Source: Labrenzia sp. CE80
GTDB lineage: Bacteria > Pseudomonadota > Alphaproteobacteria > Rhizobiales > Stappiaceae
Direction of reading: 5' to 3'
NCBI RefSeq assembly: GCF_009650605.1
Contig: NZ_WAJT01000001.1
Span: 682,001-746,000 of the forward strand
DNA length: 64,000 nt
Below are positions 36,235 through 45,609 of the stretch, piece by piece (position 1 is the stretch's first letter; each line of letters opens with the position of its first letter). The notes under the pieces are model-generated. The model was not told the origin of the DNA. It ran no database searches and saw only the letters and a list, made by a program, of their open reading frames with translations. The position numbers and the translations under genes were made by a program.

Positions 36235-37545
36235 ATGAGTGATTTGTTCGAAGCCTCCGGGCTGACTGCTTCGGGGCCGCGCCCGCTTGCGGATCGATTG
36301 CGCCCGGAAAGACTTGAAGACGTCGTTGGCCAGGAGCATTTGCTTGGTCCGGAGGGAACCCTTGCGCGCATGCTCAAGACGCGCACGCTGGGCTCCCTGA
36401 TCTTCTGGGGGCCTCCGGGCACGGGCAAGACGACAATTGCACGGCTTCTTGCCAATGAAACAGATCTGGCCTTCGAGCAGATCTCGGCGATCTTCTCGGG
36501 TGTTGCCGATCTGAAGAAGGTTTTCGAGGCGGCACGCGGGCGGCGTATCTCCGGTAAGGCTACGCTGCTTTTCGTTGACGAGATCCATCGCTTCAACCGT
36601 GCACAGCAGGACAGCTTTCTGCCGGTCATGGAAGACGGCACCATCACCCTTGTCGGGGCGACGACCGAAAATCCCTCCTTTGAACTCAACGCGGCCTTGC
36701 TGTCGCGCTCTCACGTGATGACGTTCCATTCTCTCCATCTTGCAGCGCTTAGCCAATTGTTGGTGCGGGCGGAAGAGGTCGAGGACAAGCCGCTGCCGCT
36801 GGACGAAGAAGCGCGCGGTGTGCTGTTGCGCATGGCCGATGGTGACGGGCGCTCGGCTCTGACGCTTGCCGAAGACGTCTGGCGAGCGGCCGGAGAGGGC
36901 GAGGTCTTTGACGCTGAGCGCCTTCAGGAAATCGTGCAGCGCCGTGCGCCGATCTATGACAAGGGGCAGGATGGGCACTACAATCTGATTTCCGCCCTGC
37001 ATAAGTCTGTCCGTGGATCGGACCCCGATGCCGCGCTCTACTGGTTCTGCCGGATGCTGGATGGCGGTGAGGATCCTCTCTATCTCGCGCGGCGGCTGAT
37101 CCGAATGGCGGTGGAGGATATCGGGCTCGCCGATCCAAATGCATTGGTTCAGGCCAATGCCGCCCGGGATGCCTATCAGATGCTGGGATCGCCGGAGGGC
37201 GAACTGGCCCTGGCACAGACGGTTGTATATTTGGCGACAGCACCCAAATCGAATGGGGTTTACACGGCCTATAAGGCTGCTGTGCGCAGCGCCAAGTCGA
37301 ACGGGTCCCTGTTGCCGCCCAAACACATCCTCAATGCGCCGACAAAGCTGATGAAGGCGGAAGGCTATGGGGATGGCTACCAATACGACCATGACGCGCC
37401 CGACGGGTTTTCCGGGCAGGACTACTTCCCCGAGGATATGGGCCGCCAGACCTACTACGACCCGCCAGAACGTGGATTTGAGCGGGAGCTGCGTAAGCGG
37501 CTCGAGTATTGGTCACGGCTGCGCAAGGAACGGGAAGGCAAGTAG
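36235..37545 (+). CDS. rarA: Replication-associated recombination protein A (MgsA/WRNIP1 family ATPase)
   Basis: RarA is an AAA+ ATPase acting at stalled replication forks. The 436-residue product has LADRLRPERLEDVVGQEHLL at the N terminus, Walker A GPPGTGKTT (residues 59-67), Walker B LFVDEIHRFN near 110, sensor GATTENPSFELNAALLSR, and the C-terminal tetramerisation domain with HYNLISALHKSVRGSDPDAA. The same htrA-rarA pairing is known in other Alphaproteobacteria. No strong ribosome site precedes the ATG, so coupling to the protease gene is plausible. Confidence 0.95.
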   Translation: MSDLFEASGLTASGPRPLADRLRPERLEDVVGQEHLLGPEGTLARMLKTRTLGSLIFWGPPGTGKTTIARLLANETDLAFEQISAIFSGVADLKKVFEAARGRRISGKATLLFVDEIHRFNRAQQDSFLPVMEDGTITLVGATTENPSFELNAALLSRSHVMTFHSLHLAALSQLLVRAEEVEDKPLPLDEEARGVLLRMADGDGRSALTLAEDVWRAAGEGEVFDAERLQEIVQRRAPIYDKGQDGHYNLISALHKSVRGSDPDAALYWFCRMLDGGEDPLYLARRLIRMAVEDIGLADPNALVQANAARDAYQMLGSPEGELALAQTVVYLATAPKSNGVYTAYKAAVRSAKSNGSLLPPKHILNAPTKLMKAEGYGDGYQYDHDAPDGFSGQDYFPEDMGRQTYYDPPERGFERELRKRLEYWSRLRKEREGK

Positions 37546-37639
37546 CCCTACGCTTGAGTGTGCCTGATCGCATCGAACCGTTAAGGCATTGGCACCTAGG
37601 ATAGGTGTTTGCTCATGAGGCACGGGAGGGTGCTGCACC

Positions 37640-40015
37640 ATGAAGGAAATCGAGCTTCGGCTGGCATTGGTGTTTTATGGCGGGGTTTCCCTGGCCATTT
37701 ACATGCATGGGGTTAGCCGCGAAGTCTTGAACCTTGTGCGTGCCTCTGCGTGCCGAAGCGAGCGTGTCGGCCGGAATGGTGTCAATCCGTCCAAGGATCG
37801 GGCGTCCTCTCCCGGGGAAAGGGCCTATGAGGCCTTGCTCGATCGTCTCGGGCAGACGGTCGATATCCGTGTGGTCGTGGATGCTGTTGCAGGAGCCTCC
37901 GCCGGTGGGGTGAACGGCATCATGCTGGCGCGGGCGATCGCGCACGATCTGCCACTGGACAGCCACAGGGCTCTCTGGCTTGAAAACGCCGATGTCACGC
38001 GGCTTGCGCGGCCCCAGGGCGGAATTCGCCGCTATCTGAAATCCAGTATCAGCCCGGTGCTGGACCGGATGATCTCCAAGCGCCTTAAGCACGACATCAA
38101 GGACCCGGAGACCCGTGACAAGCTGCGCACCCTGATGCAGTCCCGGTGGTTTTCGCCGCCTTTTTCGGGTGAAAACTATGCGGGCTGGATGCTCGATGCC
38201 TGCAATCAGATGGACGCAGATTACCGGGAAGGTGCAACCCTTATTCCACGAGGACAAACACTCGACCTCTTCGTCACGCTGACGGACTACGAGGGGCAGG
38301 TTCGCCGAATTCATATTGATGATCCGGCCTTTGTCGAGGAGCTGGATCACCGACGGGTCCTTAACTTCCACGCCAAGCACCGGGTGCCGAGCCATCTGCA
38401 AAGCCAATTCGGACCCGACAGCGTTGCAGAACTGGTTTTCGCGGCAAGGGCAACCTCTTCCTTTCCGGGCGCGTTTCCGCCCGCCACAATTGCCGAAATG
38501 GACCGGGTTCTGAAACAGCGCGGCGAACCGTGGCCCAATCGCGATCGTTTCCTGAGTAGGTCGCTGGAACTTCACGGAGAAGGGGTAGGGCGGCGCTGTT
38601 TCGTTGATGGCAGCGTGGTCATGAACAAACCTTTCTCACCGGTGATTGATGTCATTCGCCGGCGCCCGGCGGCGCGGGAAGTGGCACGACGCCTCGTCTA
38701 TGTGGATCCGGTTCCGAAGATGCGAGATGCAGACGAAGCCAACAGGCAGCCGTTGCCAGGTTTCTTGAAGGTGATCCTGGCGTCGCTTGCGCATATTCCA
38801 CGCAATGAACCGATCGGCGATGATCTGAGAGACATCGAGGCCCGCAACCGGCGCGGGCAATGGCTATCGCAAACAATTGCCGCAGCAGATCCGGTGGTCG
38901 ACGCCGCTGTACGCAAGATCCTGCCACGACGGGGAACGTTGAAGGCGGAAGCCCTGACACGGTATCGTGCAGCGGCCAATGACGCGGCACATGGTCAGGC
39001 CGGCTATGCCTTCTTGAACTACGAGTCTCTCAAGCTTCATGCGGTCGGCGAAAAGATCGCCCAACTGATATCAGAGCTCGCAAAAACGCGCGGGCGCGAG
39101 GCGCGTCCCGAGTTGCTGCTTGGCTGGATTACAGATCACCTGGGGCAGCTTGCCAAGGATTTCAGCAATGGACCGCCCAAGCCTCAGGACGGTGTGGTCC
39201 AGTTCCTGCGCGGTCTGGATGTGGATTACCGCATCAGGCGGCTTCGCTTTGCGATCCGGAAGCTGAACAGCCTTTATCAGCGTACCGGTGAGGGCAAGAA
39301 CGCTATCAATCCTGACCACCTGGATCGGATCAAAAGCATGCTCTACGAGCAGATTGATCATCTGGGCCGGCGCTGGGAGGTCGATTTCTTTGGTCTTGAG
39401 AGCCAAAAGACCGCCGAGGTCCTGGCCGAAAAGCTGATCCAGCGAATGCCGGGCGGAGATGGCGGCGAGCACGATGAGATTCTGTCGGAAGCTCTCGATC
39501 AGGTCAGCAAATTGATGGGTCTTCAGGATCTGGACAGGCTGCAGGACGAACTGTTTTCGGCTACGGCGGGAGCGCTTCTGCCAGTTGACATTCACCGCGA
39601 GCTGTTGGGCGCCTATGTGGGCTTTGCGTTCTATGATCTCGTGACCTTCCCGGTGCTGCAAAGCAACGACTTTTCTGAGATCAGCGAGACGCTTGTCGCC
39701 CGGATCAGCCCGAAGGACACGAGCCGGCTCAATGACGATAGTTTTCAGCTCAAAGGAGCGGCGCTGAATACCTTCGGCGCGTTTTTCAACCGCAGCTGGC
39801 GAGAGCATGACTACCTTTGGGGGCGGCTCAATGCGGCAGAGCGGCTGGTGGGTATCGTCCTGTCAGCGTCTGATGGTGAACTGCTTTCGGACAGGGAACT
39901 TGCGCAGATACACCGCGATTTGTTCCTCGCGATCTTGGAGGAGGAAGAGCTGGAGTTGAAGGCCGACCCAGCCCTTATCAGCGCCTTGAAGGCTAAAATC
40001 CGCGAGTTGAAATGA
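37640..40015 (+). CDS. Patatin-like protein with DUF3376 region
   Basis: Patatins are lipid acyl hydrolases using a Ser-Asp dyad. The 791-residue product has the oxyanion loop FYGGVSLAIYMHG (residues 12-24), nucleophile Ser87 in AGASAGG and Asp323 in VDGSVVMNKPF. The long C-terminal part, with no membrane helices, matches the large bacterial patatin-related family containing DUF3376. No signal peptide is seen, so a cytoplasmic or membrane-associated role is likely. The true substrate is unknown. GGGAGG lies upstream of the ATG. It converges with the cyclase gene. Confidence 0.85.
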   Translation: MKEIELRLALVFYGGVSLAIYMHGVSREVLNLVRASACRSERVGRNGVNPSKDRASSPGERAYEALLDRLGQTVDIRVVVDAVAGASAGGVNGIMLARAIAHDLPLDSHRALWLENADVTRLARPQGGIRRYLKSSISPVLDRMISKRLKHDIKDPETRDKLRTLMQSRWFSPPFSGENYAGWMLDACNQMDADYREGATLIPRGQTLDLFVTLTDYEGQVRRIHIDDPAFVEELDHRRVLNFHAKHRVPSHLQSQFGPDSVAELVFAARATSSFPGAFPPATIAEMDRVLKQRGEPWPNRDRFLSRSLELHGEGVGRRCFVDGSVVMNKPFSPVIDVIRRRPAAREVARRLVYVDPVPKMRDADEANRQPLPGFLKVILASLAHIPRNEPIGDDLRDIEARNRRGQWLSQTIAAADPVVDAAVRKILPRRGTLKAEALTRYRAAANDAAHGQAGYAFLNYESLKLHAVGEKIAQLISELAKTRGREARPELLLGWITDHLGQLAKDFSNGPPKPQDGVVQFLRGLDVDYRIRRLRFAIRKLNSLYQRTGEGKNAINPDHLDRIKSMLYEQIDHLGRRWEVDFFGLESQKTAEVLAEKLIQRMPGGDGGEHDEILSEALDQVSKLMGLQDLDRLQDELFSATAGALLPVDIHRELLGAYVGFAFYDLVTFPVLQSNDFSEISETLVARISPKDTSRLNDDSFQLKGAALNTFGAFFNRSWREHDYLWGRLNAAERLVGIVLSASDGELLSDRELAQIHRDLFLAILEEEELELKADPALISALKAKIRELK

Positions 40016-40088
40016 CGCGCGGGATCAACGCTGGCTCTATCGCTTCCAGTACTGCTATCAATCTCGCTGCGACCGGAGCACTTTTTGG

Positions 40089-41126
40089 CTATTCCTGCTC
40101 GGAGGAATCGAGATGATCGAGAGCCGTCTTTAGGGACGAAATCAGCTTCGCGCGCTCCTCTTCGGAGAAGGACGCCGGCTCGTTGCCGGCCAGTTCAGAC
40201 AATTGCTTGCTGACACTGGAGACATCAATTTCCGTCTCTTGCGGCTGATCTCTGTGTGCAATCACATTGTAGGTGCTGATCGGATAGGCCATGCCCTTTA
40301 CGACAATCTCGCCCATTTCCTTGCATTGGATACGGTGCTTGATCTGGGAGTAGGTCTCATAAGAAATGAGAATACTGCCAGCCTCGCTAACGTTTTCCAA
40401 TCGGGAGGCTGTGTTCACACCGCGACCGATGATGGTGTAGTCGAGCCGATCTTCGCTGCCGAAGTTTCCGACGGTGCAGTAATCCGTATGAATGCCGATC
40501 CGGCATCGTAGCGGTTTGGAAATACCGGCGGCCTGCCAGTCCGCCTCAAGTTCGGTCATGCGCGCCTGCATTTCGATGGCCATGTTGACGCAGGCCAAAG
40601 CATCTTCCTGGACCCCTTTGGTTTCAGGGTCGCCAAAGAAGATGAGGATCGCATCACCGATGAATTTGTCGATGGTTGCGCCGTATTTCAGCGCGATCTT
40701 GGACATTTCGGTGAGGTAGTGGTTGAGCAGAGCCGTCAGCTCTTCTGACTCAAGCCTGTCCGCAGTTTCCGTAAAGCCCTCGATGTCCGAGAAGAAAACA
40801 GTCAGTTTTTTTCTTGTCGACTCGATTCTGACTTCTTGCCGTCCCTCAAAGATCGACTTGTAGATCTGCGGGGAGAGGTACTTTGCCAACTGATTGGACA
40901 GTGCCTCCAACCGCTGCGATTGCTCTGCGAGCTGGTCTTCGACGGCTTCTCCATGCTCAATCGTGGCCTCGTAGAGGAGTTTCAGGTCCTCAAGTTCTTC
41001 GATAAGTAACTGATTTTTAGCGGACATCTCTCTGATCAAGGCTTCGGATTGCCCTGTGTTGCCGCGTCTTTTTTGCTTTGGTTCTGGCAATTTGGGTGTG
41101 TCTTTTTCGCTCAAGGAATCAGTCAT
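40089..41126 (-). CDS. Soluble class III adenylate cyclase with N-terminal coiled coil
   Basis: The enzyme should make cAMP from ATP. The 345-residue product has a charged N terminus, a coiled coil at about residues 25-85, then a class III catalytic domain. Metal-binding Asp114 (FFSDIEGF) and Asp158 (FIGDAILIFFG), adenine-selecting Lys154 and Thr231, and transition-state Asn238 and Arg242 (VNTASRLE) are all present, so it looks active and ATP-specific as a homodimer. There is no membrane helix or receiver domain; the coiled coil probably mediates dimerisation or partner binding. It is transcribed away from the hydroxylase genes. Confidence 0.9.
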   Translation of the reverse strand: MTDSLSEKDTPKLPEPKQKRRGNTGQSEALIREMSAKNQLLIEELEDLKLLYEATIEHGEAVEDQLAEQSQRLEALSNQLAKYLSPQIYKSIFEGRQEVRIESTRKKLTVFFSDIEGFTETADRLESEELTALLNHYLTEMSKIALKYGATIDKFIGDAILIFFGDPETKGVQEDALACVNMAIEMQARMTELEADWQAAGISKPLRCRIGIHTDYCTVGNFGSEDRLDYTIIGRGVNTASRLENVSEAGSILISYETYSQIKHRIQCKEMGEIVVKGMAYPISTYNVIAHRDQPQETEIDVSSVSKQLSELAGNEPASFSEEERAKLISSLKTALDHLDSSEQE

Positions 41127-41412
41127 TTTCTATTCGAGGATGCTTACTTCAAGCTTGGTCTTTTGCAACAGGTCTTCAGATGAATGGCGATGCTACGCGC
41201 CGGAGATAACTTTTGCCAGAAGCTTTGCTTTGGTCATTGGAACATGATCTGTAACCGGGCGAGGGTCGGCGTGCGGCCTTTTGACCTGCCTGGGAGAAAC
41301 CCGCATGCAAGCGCAAAGGCTTTCTATAAAATGGAGAATATGATTTTCTGACCCTCGTTTTCAGGTATATCCTGCAAGAGCTCCAAGATCGGCGGGAACG
41401 GACTGTAGATCC
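41127..41412. other. Divergent intergenic region between cyclase and hydroxylase genes
   Basis: These 286 bases separate the two divergently transcribed units and must carry both promoters. I see an AT-rich segment near 41320-41350 (TCTATAAAATGG) that could be a -10 for the hydroxylase genes, but no well-spaced -35. No gene is visible. Confidence 0.3.
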
Positions 41413-42222
41413 ATGAACTTGTTTGCCAGCTATTTCGGAACGGGCCTTACGGGGTTCGTTGCCCTTTTTATATGTCTCTATGTCATGAGCCTGGTGCTTC
41501 TGTTTTCGACCGGTCTCGTCATGACGGAGCTCAATAAACGGCATCCGGAACGCAGGATCCAGAAACGTCAGCCGACGCATGAGGCGCTGCGGGATATCAG
41601 ATCGTCCCTGAAGCAGCTTTCCATCACCAGCGTCTGCCTCAGCATTGGTCTCTTTGCCCAGATGAAGGGCTGGACCCTGTTTGGGCCGGTTGCGCTCTCC
41701 TGGTGGTCTGTGCCGCTCTTTTTCGTGATTTCGCTGATGCTTCATGACACCTGGTTCTACTGGGGCCACCGGATCCTGCACACGAAGATGTTCTACCGGT
41801 TCCACAAGCCGCATCACATGACGGTTACACCCACGGTCTGGTCCAATGATGCGGGCTCCAGCGTCGACACGCTGTTCGCCCACACCTACTACGCTCTTGT
41901 CTTGTTCATCGTTCCCATCCCGCCACTGGTTTTTCTGGGGCACCGGATCTTCGATCAGGTGTCTGCTGCGATCGGACACTGCGGCTTCGAGCATTTCGCG
42001 AGTCCGACCGCGCGAAAGCCGTGGCCGATGCTTTGCACCCTCTACCACGATCAGCATCACCAGTATTTCGTCTATAATTATGCGAATTACTTCTCGTTCT
42101 GGGACCGGCTGTGTGGAACCATTCACCCAACGTATGACGACAAGGTCCACGGTTTCGAAGAGGTCTACGCGTCCCAACGCAACGGCGGCGAGGCGGTTGC
42201 TGCGGCATCGGACAAGGACTGA
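41413..42222 (+). CDS. Fatty acid hydroxylase/sterol desaturase family protein, copy 1
   Basis: This family comprises di-iron membrane oxygenases that hydroxylate or desaturate lipids. The 269-residue product has hydrophobic segments at about 10-35, 65-90, 98-115 and 155-180. Its histidine boxes are HRILH (119-123), HKPHH (131-135) and HDQHH (212-216), all complete, plus an extra His111. It is followed by two paralogues in tandem, sharing NKRHPERRIQ-like and TVWSND-like segments. Substrate (sterol, carotenoid, fatty acid, ether lipid) cannot be told. Confidence 0.88.
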   Translation: MNLFASYFGTGLTGFVALFICLYVMSLVLLFSTGLVMTELNKRHPERRIQKRQPTHEALRDIRSSLKQLSITSVCLSIGLFAQMKGWTLFGPVALSWWSVPLFFVISLMLHDTWFYWGHRILHTKMFYRFHKPHHMTVTPTVWSNDAGSSVDTLFAHTYYALVLFIVPIPPLVFLGHRIFDQVSAAIGHCGFEHFASPTARKPWPMLCTLYHDQHHQYFVYNYANYFSFWDRLCGTIHPTYDDKVHGFEEVYASQRNGGEAVAAASDKD

Positions 42223-42227
42223 ACCAG

Positions 42228-43010
42228 ATGCAGCTGCTTCTCGAATATCTGTTTATTTTCGCCGTGATCTATGCGGCCATGATCCTCGTCTATTTTGCCA
42301 CCGGGCTGACGGTTACCTGGATCAACAACAGGCATCCTGACCGCCGTATCCAGAAGCACCGTGACGGTTCGAAGCGGATGTGGGTCGAAATTCGCGCTTC
42401 GATGCACGCGCTTGCAACCTCGTCAGTACTGCTGTCGGCTGGATATTTTGCGCAGACACAGGGCTGGGTCCTGTTTTCTCCACTGGAGCTTTCCTGGTGG
42501 TCGTTCCCACTCATGTTCGCCGTCTGCTTTGTGCTGTTTGACGGATGGTTCTACTGGGGGCACCGGATCCTGCATCTCCCGGCTTTCTACAAATGGCATG
42601 TGCCGCATCACAAGTCGGTTGCACCGACGGTCTGGAGCAACGACAGCTCGACCACGATTGACACGCTGATCGAGCATGGCTTCTACTTGATCGTCTGGTT
42701 CGTCCTGCCGGTTCCTGCGCTGTCGGTCTTTGCCCTGCGGCTGTTCGACCAGATTTCAGGCATGGTCGGGCATTCGGGGTTTGAATATTTCGCGTCGCGC
42801 TCGTCGCGTTTTCCCTCTCCCCTGATCTGCACGACCTTCCACGATCTGCATCACTCGCAGTTCCACTACAACTACGGGAACTTCTTTTCGTTTTGGGATC
42901 GCGCAATGGGAACAGTTCATCCAAAATACGATGCCCTGGTTCAGGAAATGGAAGTGACAGGCGCCGTCCCTGACACAAAGGCCGCGCGGGTGGAAAACAG
43001 CGCGGCTTGA
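42228..43010 (+). CDS. Fatty acid hydroxylase/sterol desaturase family protein, copy 2
   Basis: This is the second of three tandem paralogues, five bases after the first, so certainly co-transcribed. The 260-residue product has the same layout: helix near the N terminus, NNRHPDRRIQK, then histidine boxes HRILH, HVPHH and HDLHH, with GHSGFEYFASRSSRFPSP between the second and third. The three boxes are intact, so an active di-iron centre is expected. The first copy's additional histidine is Phe here. Confidence 0.88.
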   Translation: MQLLLEYLFIFAVIYAAMILVYFATGLTVTWINNRHPDRRIQKHRDGSKRMWVEIRASMHALATSSVLLSAGYFAQTQGWVLFSPLELSWWSFPLMFAVCFVLFDGWFYWGHRILHLPAFYKWHVPHHKSVAPTVWSNDSSTTIDTLIEHGFYLIVWFVLPVPALSVFALRLFDQISGMVGHSGFEYFASRSSRFPSPLICTTFHDLHHSQFHYNYGNFFSFWDRAMGTVHPKYDALVQEMEVTGAVPDTKAARVENSAA

Positions 43011-43095
43011 TTGGCGTTTGGCCGCGGATGCGGCGATACGTGAAACAGGCCCAAACAAGCTGGATCCGAGAATGGGTCCGAACACAGGTTAAGAC

Positions 43096-43878
43096 ATGTT
43101 GCAGCAGCTGATTGATGTCCTTCTTGAATTTCTGCCGATCTATGCGGCGGTCTATGGCATCAACGTGTTTCTCTATTTCGCCACTGGCTGGGTGTTGGTT
43201 CAGATCCAGAACCGGCATCCGGAGCGCCGCATTCAGCAGAACCGACGCGGCGAAAAGCGCATGTGGAAAGAAATCCGCCAGAGCGTCTATTCGCTGACGG
43301 TGACAGCGGGCTGTCTGGCGGGCGGTATCTTCCTGTCGCTGAAGGGCTGGACGCTCGTCTCGCCGCTGCCGCTCACCTGGTGGTCGGCCATCCTGATGTT
43401 CGTGGTTTCTGTCGTTGCCTATGATGCCTGGTTCTACTGGGCGCACCGGCTCATGCACACGAAGTGGCTTTACCGGTTTCACGCAGAGCATCACCGGTCA
43501 GTCGCGCCGACGGTCTGGAGCACGTACTCCGACGATCTCATCGATGCGTTTGTGATGCAGAGCTACTACTTGTTCGCCATGGTCATCCTGCCGATCCCCG
43601 TGTTGGTGCTGATCGCTCATCGCCTTTGGGATCATTTCAACGGCACCATTGGTCATTCGGGTTTCGAGTTCTATGCCTCGCCCTTGTCCCGGATGCCTTC
43701 ACCGATGGTTTGTGTGACCTTTCACGACCAGCACCATTCCCGCTTCCGCTATAACTATGCCAACTTCTTTTCGTTCTGGGACCGGGTCTGCGGCACCATC
43801 GATCCGAAATACGATAAGCAGGTCAAAGAGTTTGAGGAGATGGGGCAGGAAGGCGAGAAGCCGGCGGCGGCCGAATAG
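43096..43878 (+). CDS. Fatty acid hydroxylase/sterol desaturase family protein, copy 3
   Basis: This is the third tandem paralogue, 85 bases after the second. The 260-residue product has QNRHPERRIQQN, WFYWAHRLMH, HAEHH and FHDQHH boxes, and GTIGHSGFEFYASPLSRMPSP. It resembles copy 2 most closely by eye, including identical length and similar N terminus (helix then FATGW). All iron-binding histidines are present. A gap of 56 bases separates it from crcB. Confidence 0.88.
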   Translation: MLQQLIDVLLEFLPIYAAVYGINVFLYFATGWVLVQIQNRHPERRIQQNRRGEKRMWKEIRQSVYSLTVTAGCLAGGIFLSLKGWTLVSPLPLTWWSAILMFVVSVVAYDAWFYWAHRLMHTKWLYRFHAEHHRSVAPTVWSTYSDDLIDAFVMQSYYLFAMVILPIPVLVLIAHRLWDHFNGTIGHSGFEFYASPLSRMPSPMVCVTFHDQHHSRFRYNYANFFSFWDRVCGTIDPKYDKQVKEFEEMGQEGEKPAAAE

Positions 43879-43934
43879 GCTGACGTCTGCCGGATCTGAA
43901 ACCTAGTGCAACGACCGGAGGCTGAAGCGATAGC

Positions 43935-44318
43935 ATGACCCACTTCATTTTGGTCGCTATCGGCGGTGGTCTTGGAGCAGGGCTGCGCCACCTTGTTGGA
44001 CTGTGTACGCTGCGGGCCTTTGGTAGCGGGTTTCCCTACGGGACGTTGACGGTCAATGTGGTCGGGTCGCTCGTCATGGGGCTCTTCATCGGCTGGCTGG
44101 TGCGTCATGAGGCGGCCGGTCTGCAAGGTGTCCGCTACTTCGTCGCCACAGGTCTCCTGGGCGGCTTCACGACCTTTTCGGCATTTTCTCTGGACGTTGC
44201 TGTCATGTGGGAGCGCGGAGACACCACATCTGCGCTGGTTTACGTCGCTCTTTCGGTGGTCATCTCGCTCGCCGCGGTTTTTGCGGGCCTTTATCTGATG
44301 CGTCAACTGGGCTCTTGA
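43935..44318 (+). CDS. crcB: Fluoride exporter CrcB/Fluc
   Basis: CrcB is a dual-topology inner-membrane fluoride channel. The 127-residue product has four helices with GGGLGAGLRH near the N terminus, GTLTVNVVGSLVMG with the conserved Asn, and GLLGGFTTFSAFSLD, the phenylalanine-box signature. No fluoride riboswitch is evident in the short upstream gap. It precedes the RluC gene, a pairing common in Alphaproteobacteria. Confidence 0.95.
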   Translation: MTHFILVAIGGGLGAGLRHLVGLCTLRAFGSGFPYGTLTVNVVGSLVMGLFIGWLVRHEAAGLQGVRYFVATGLLGGFTTFSAFSLDVAVMWERGDTTSALVYVALSVVISLAAVFAGLYLMRQLGS

Positions 44319-44454
44319 GGCTCGAGGCCGGGTCCTGAAAGGGACAGGGGGTTTCAAAATCCCGCATTTGCGCCTATACGCGTGGCAAGTGATTGTCGGC
44401 GTTGGGCCGGCCTTGAGAAAGACGCGGGCGGCAAGCACGCGCAAAGAGATCCGA

Positions 44455-45480
44455 ATGTCCGCTATCGAACAGAAACAAGTGACCGCTGATGAGGCGGGCA
44501 TGCGCCTCGACCGTTGGTTCAAGGTTCACTACCCGGGACTGGGCTTTGGCCGGCTGCAGAAGCTTCTGCGCACGGGGCAGGTGCGCCTCGACGGCAAACG
44601 TGCGGAGAGCTCCACCCGCATCGCCAAGGGACAGACCGTTCGCATCCCGCCGCTGGGGGTTGAGCTTCCGGCCGATGACAAGAAGAACGCCCGGCCTAAA
44701 TCGACCAAGCTGATCGAAGATGATCGCAAGGCCGTCGAGGACATGATGCTGTTCGAGGACAGCCACGTGATGGTTCTGAACAAGCCCGCAGGGCTGGCGG
44801 TGCAGGGCGGTTCCGGCCTCAAGCGCCATCTGGACGGGATGCTGGAGGCATTCGCTGACAAGAAGGGCGACAAGCCGCGGCTTGTGCACCGGCTGGACCG
44901 CGAAACCTCAGGCATCATTCTGGTCGCCAAGACCCGCAAGGCCGCTCAGGAGCTTACCAAGGCCTTTCGCCATCGCAACACGCAGAAGGTCTATTGGGCG
45001 ATGCTGGCCGGCGTTCCCAAGCCCAAGCAGGGGCGCATCTCGACGTTCCTCGCGCGTGATGAGGAAGAAGAGCGGATGCAGGTCGTCCGTCAGGGGAAGG
45101 ACGATGCCCAGCATGCCGTGTCGCTCTACTCGGTCTTCGAGCAGTCCGCGCAGAAACTGTCCTGGGTGACCATGAAGCCGATCACGGGGCGGACACACCA
45201 GCTGCGTGCCCATGCGGCTCACATCGGCAATCCGATTATCGGCGACGACAAGTATTTCAATATCGAGAACTGGGAATTGCCAGGAGGCATCCAGAACCGG
45301 CTGCATCTTCTGGCGCGCCGGATCCGGATCCCGCATCCGTCCGGCCACGGCGTTATCGATGTGTCTGCTCCGCTGCCACCGCATATGCAGCAGACGTGGA
45401 ACCTCCTCGGCTTCGATGCAACCGAATATGATCCAGACGTGGATGATCCAAATGAGGAAGAACTAAACAAGAAGCGCTGA
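44455..45480 (+). CDS. rluC: RluC-family ribosomal large subunit pseudouridine synthase
   Basis: RluC-family enzymes isomerise specific uridines in 23S rRNA. From ATG 44455 (341 residues) there is an N-terminal S4 domain (about 15-75, MRLDRWFKVHYPGLGFGRLQ) and the catalytic domain with HRLDRETSGIILVAKT, whose Asp is the catalytic residue, and GRTHQLRAHAAHIG. The frame is open upstream to 44368 but homology starts at MSAIEQ. Which uridines are modified is inferred only from the family. A bidirectional terminator follows. Confidence 0.92.
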   Translation: MSAIEQKQVTADEAGMRLDRWFKVHYPGLGFGRLQKLLRTGQVRLDGKRAESSTRIAKGQTVRIPPLGVELPADDKKNARPKSTKLIEDDRKAVEDMMLFEDSHVMVLNKPAGLAVQGGSGLKRHLDGMLEAFADKKGDKPRLVHRLDRETSGIILVAKTRKAAQELTKAFRHRNTQKVYWAMLAGVPKPKQGRISTFLARDEEEERMQVVRQGKDDAQHAVSLYSVFEQSAQKLSWVTMKPITGRTHQLRAHAAHIGNPIIGDDKYFNIENWELPGGIQNRLHLLARRIRIPHPSGHGVIDVSAPLPPHMQQTWNLLGFDATEYDPDVDDPNEEELNKKR

Positions 45481-45555
45481 AGTGAGAGTTTTATTAAGGG
45501 CTTGACGTGATTTTTTGAGAGTTTGAGTCATGCGCTTTTGAGGCGTGGCAGACGT

Positions 45556-45585
45556 AAAAAGAGCAGGCAAATGCCTGCTCTTTTT
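45556..45585. terminator. Bidirectional terminator between rluC and the nicotinamidase gene
   Basis: AAAAAGAGCAGGCA (45556-45569) and TGCCTGCTCTTTTT (45572-45585) are perfectly complementary over 14 bases, giving a T-tract on either strand. It lies between two convergent genes and can serve both. Confidence 0.92.
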
Positions 45586-45609
45586 GTTTTGAAGGTGCGC
45601 CAGTCACTG

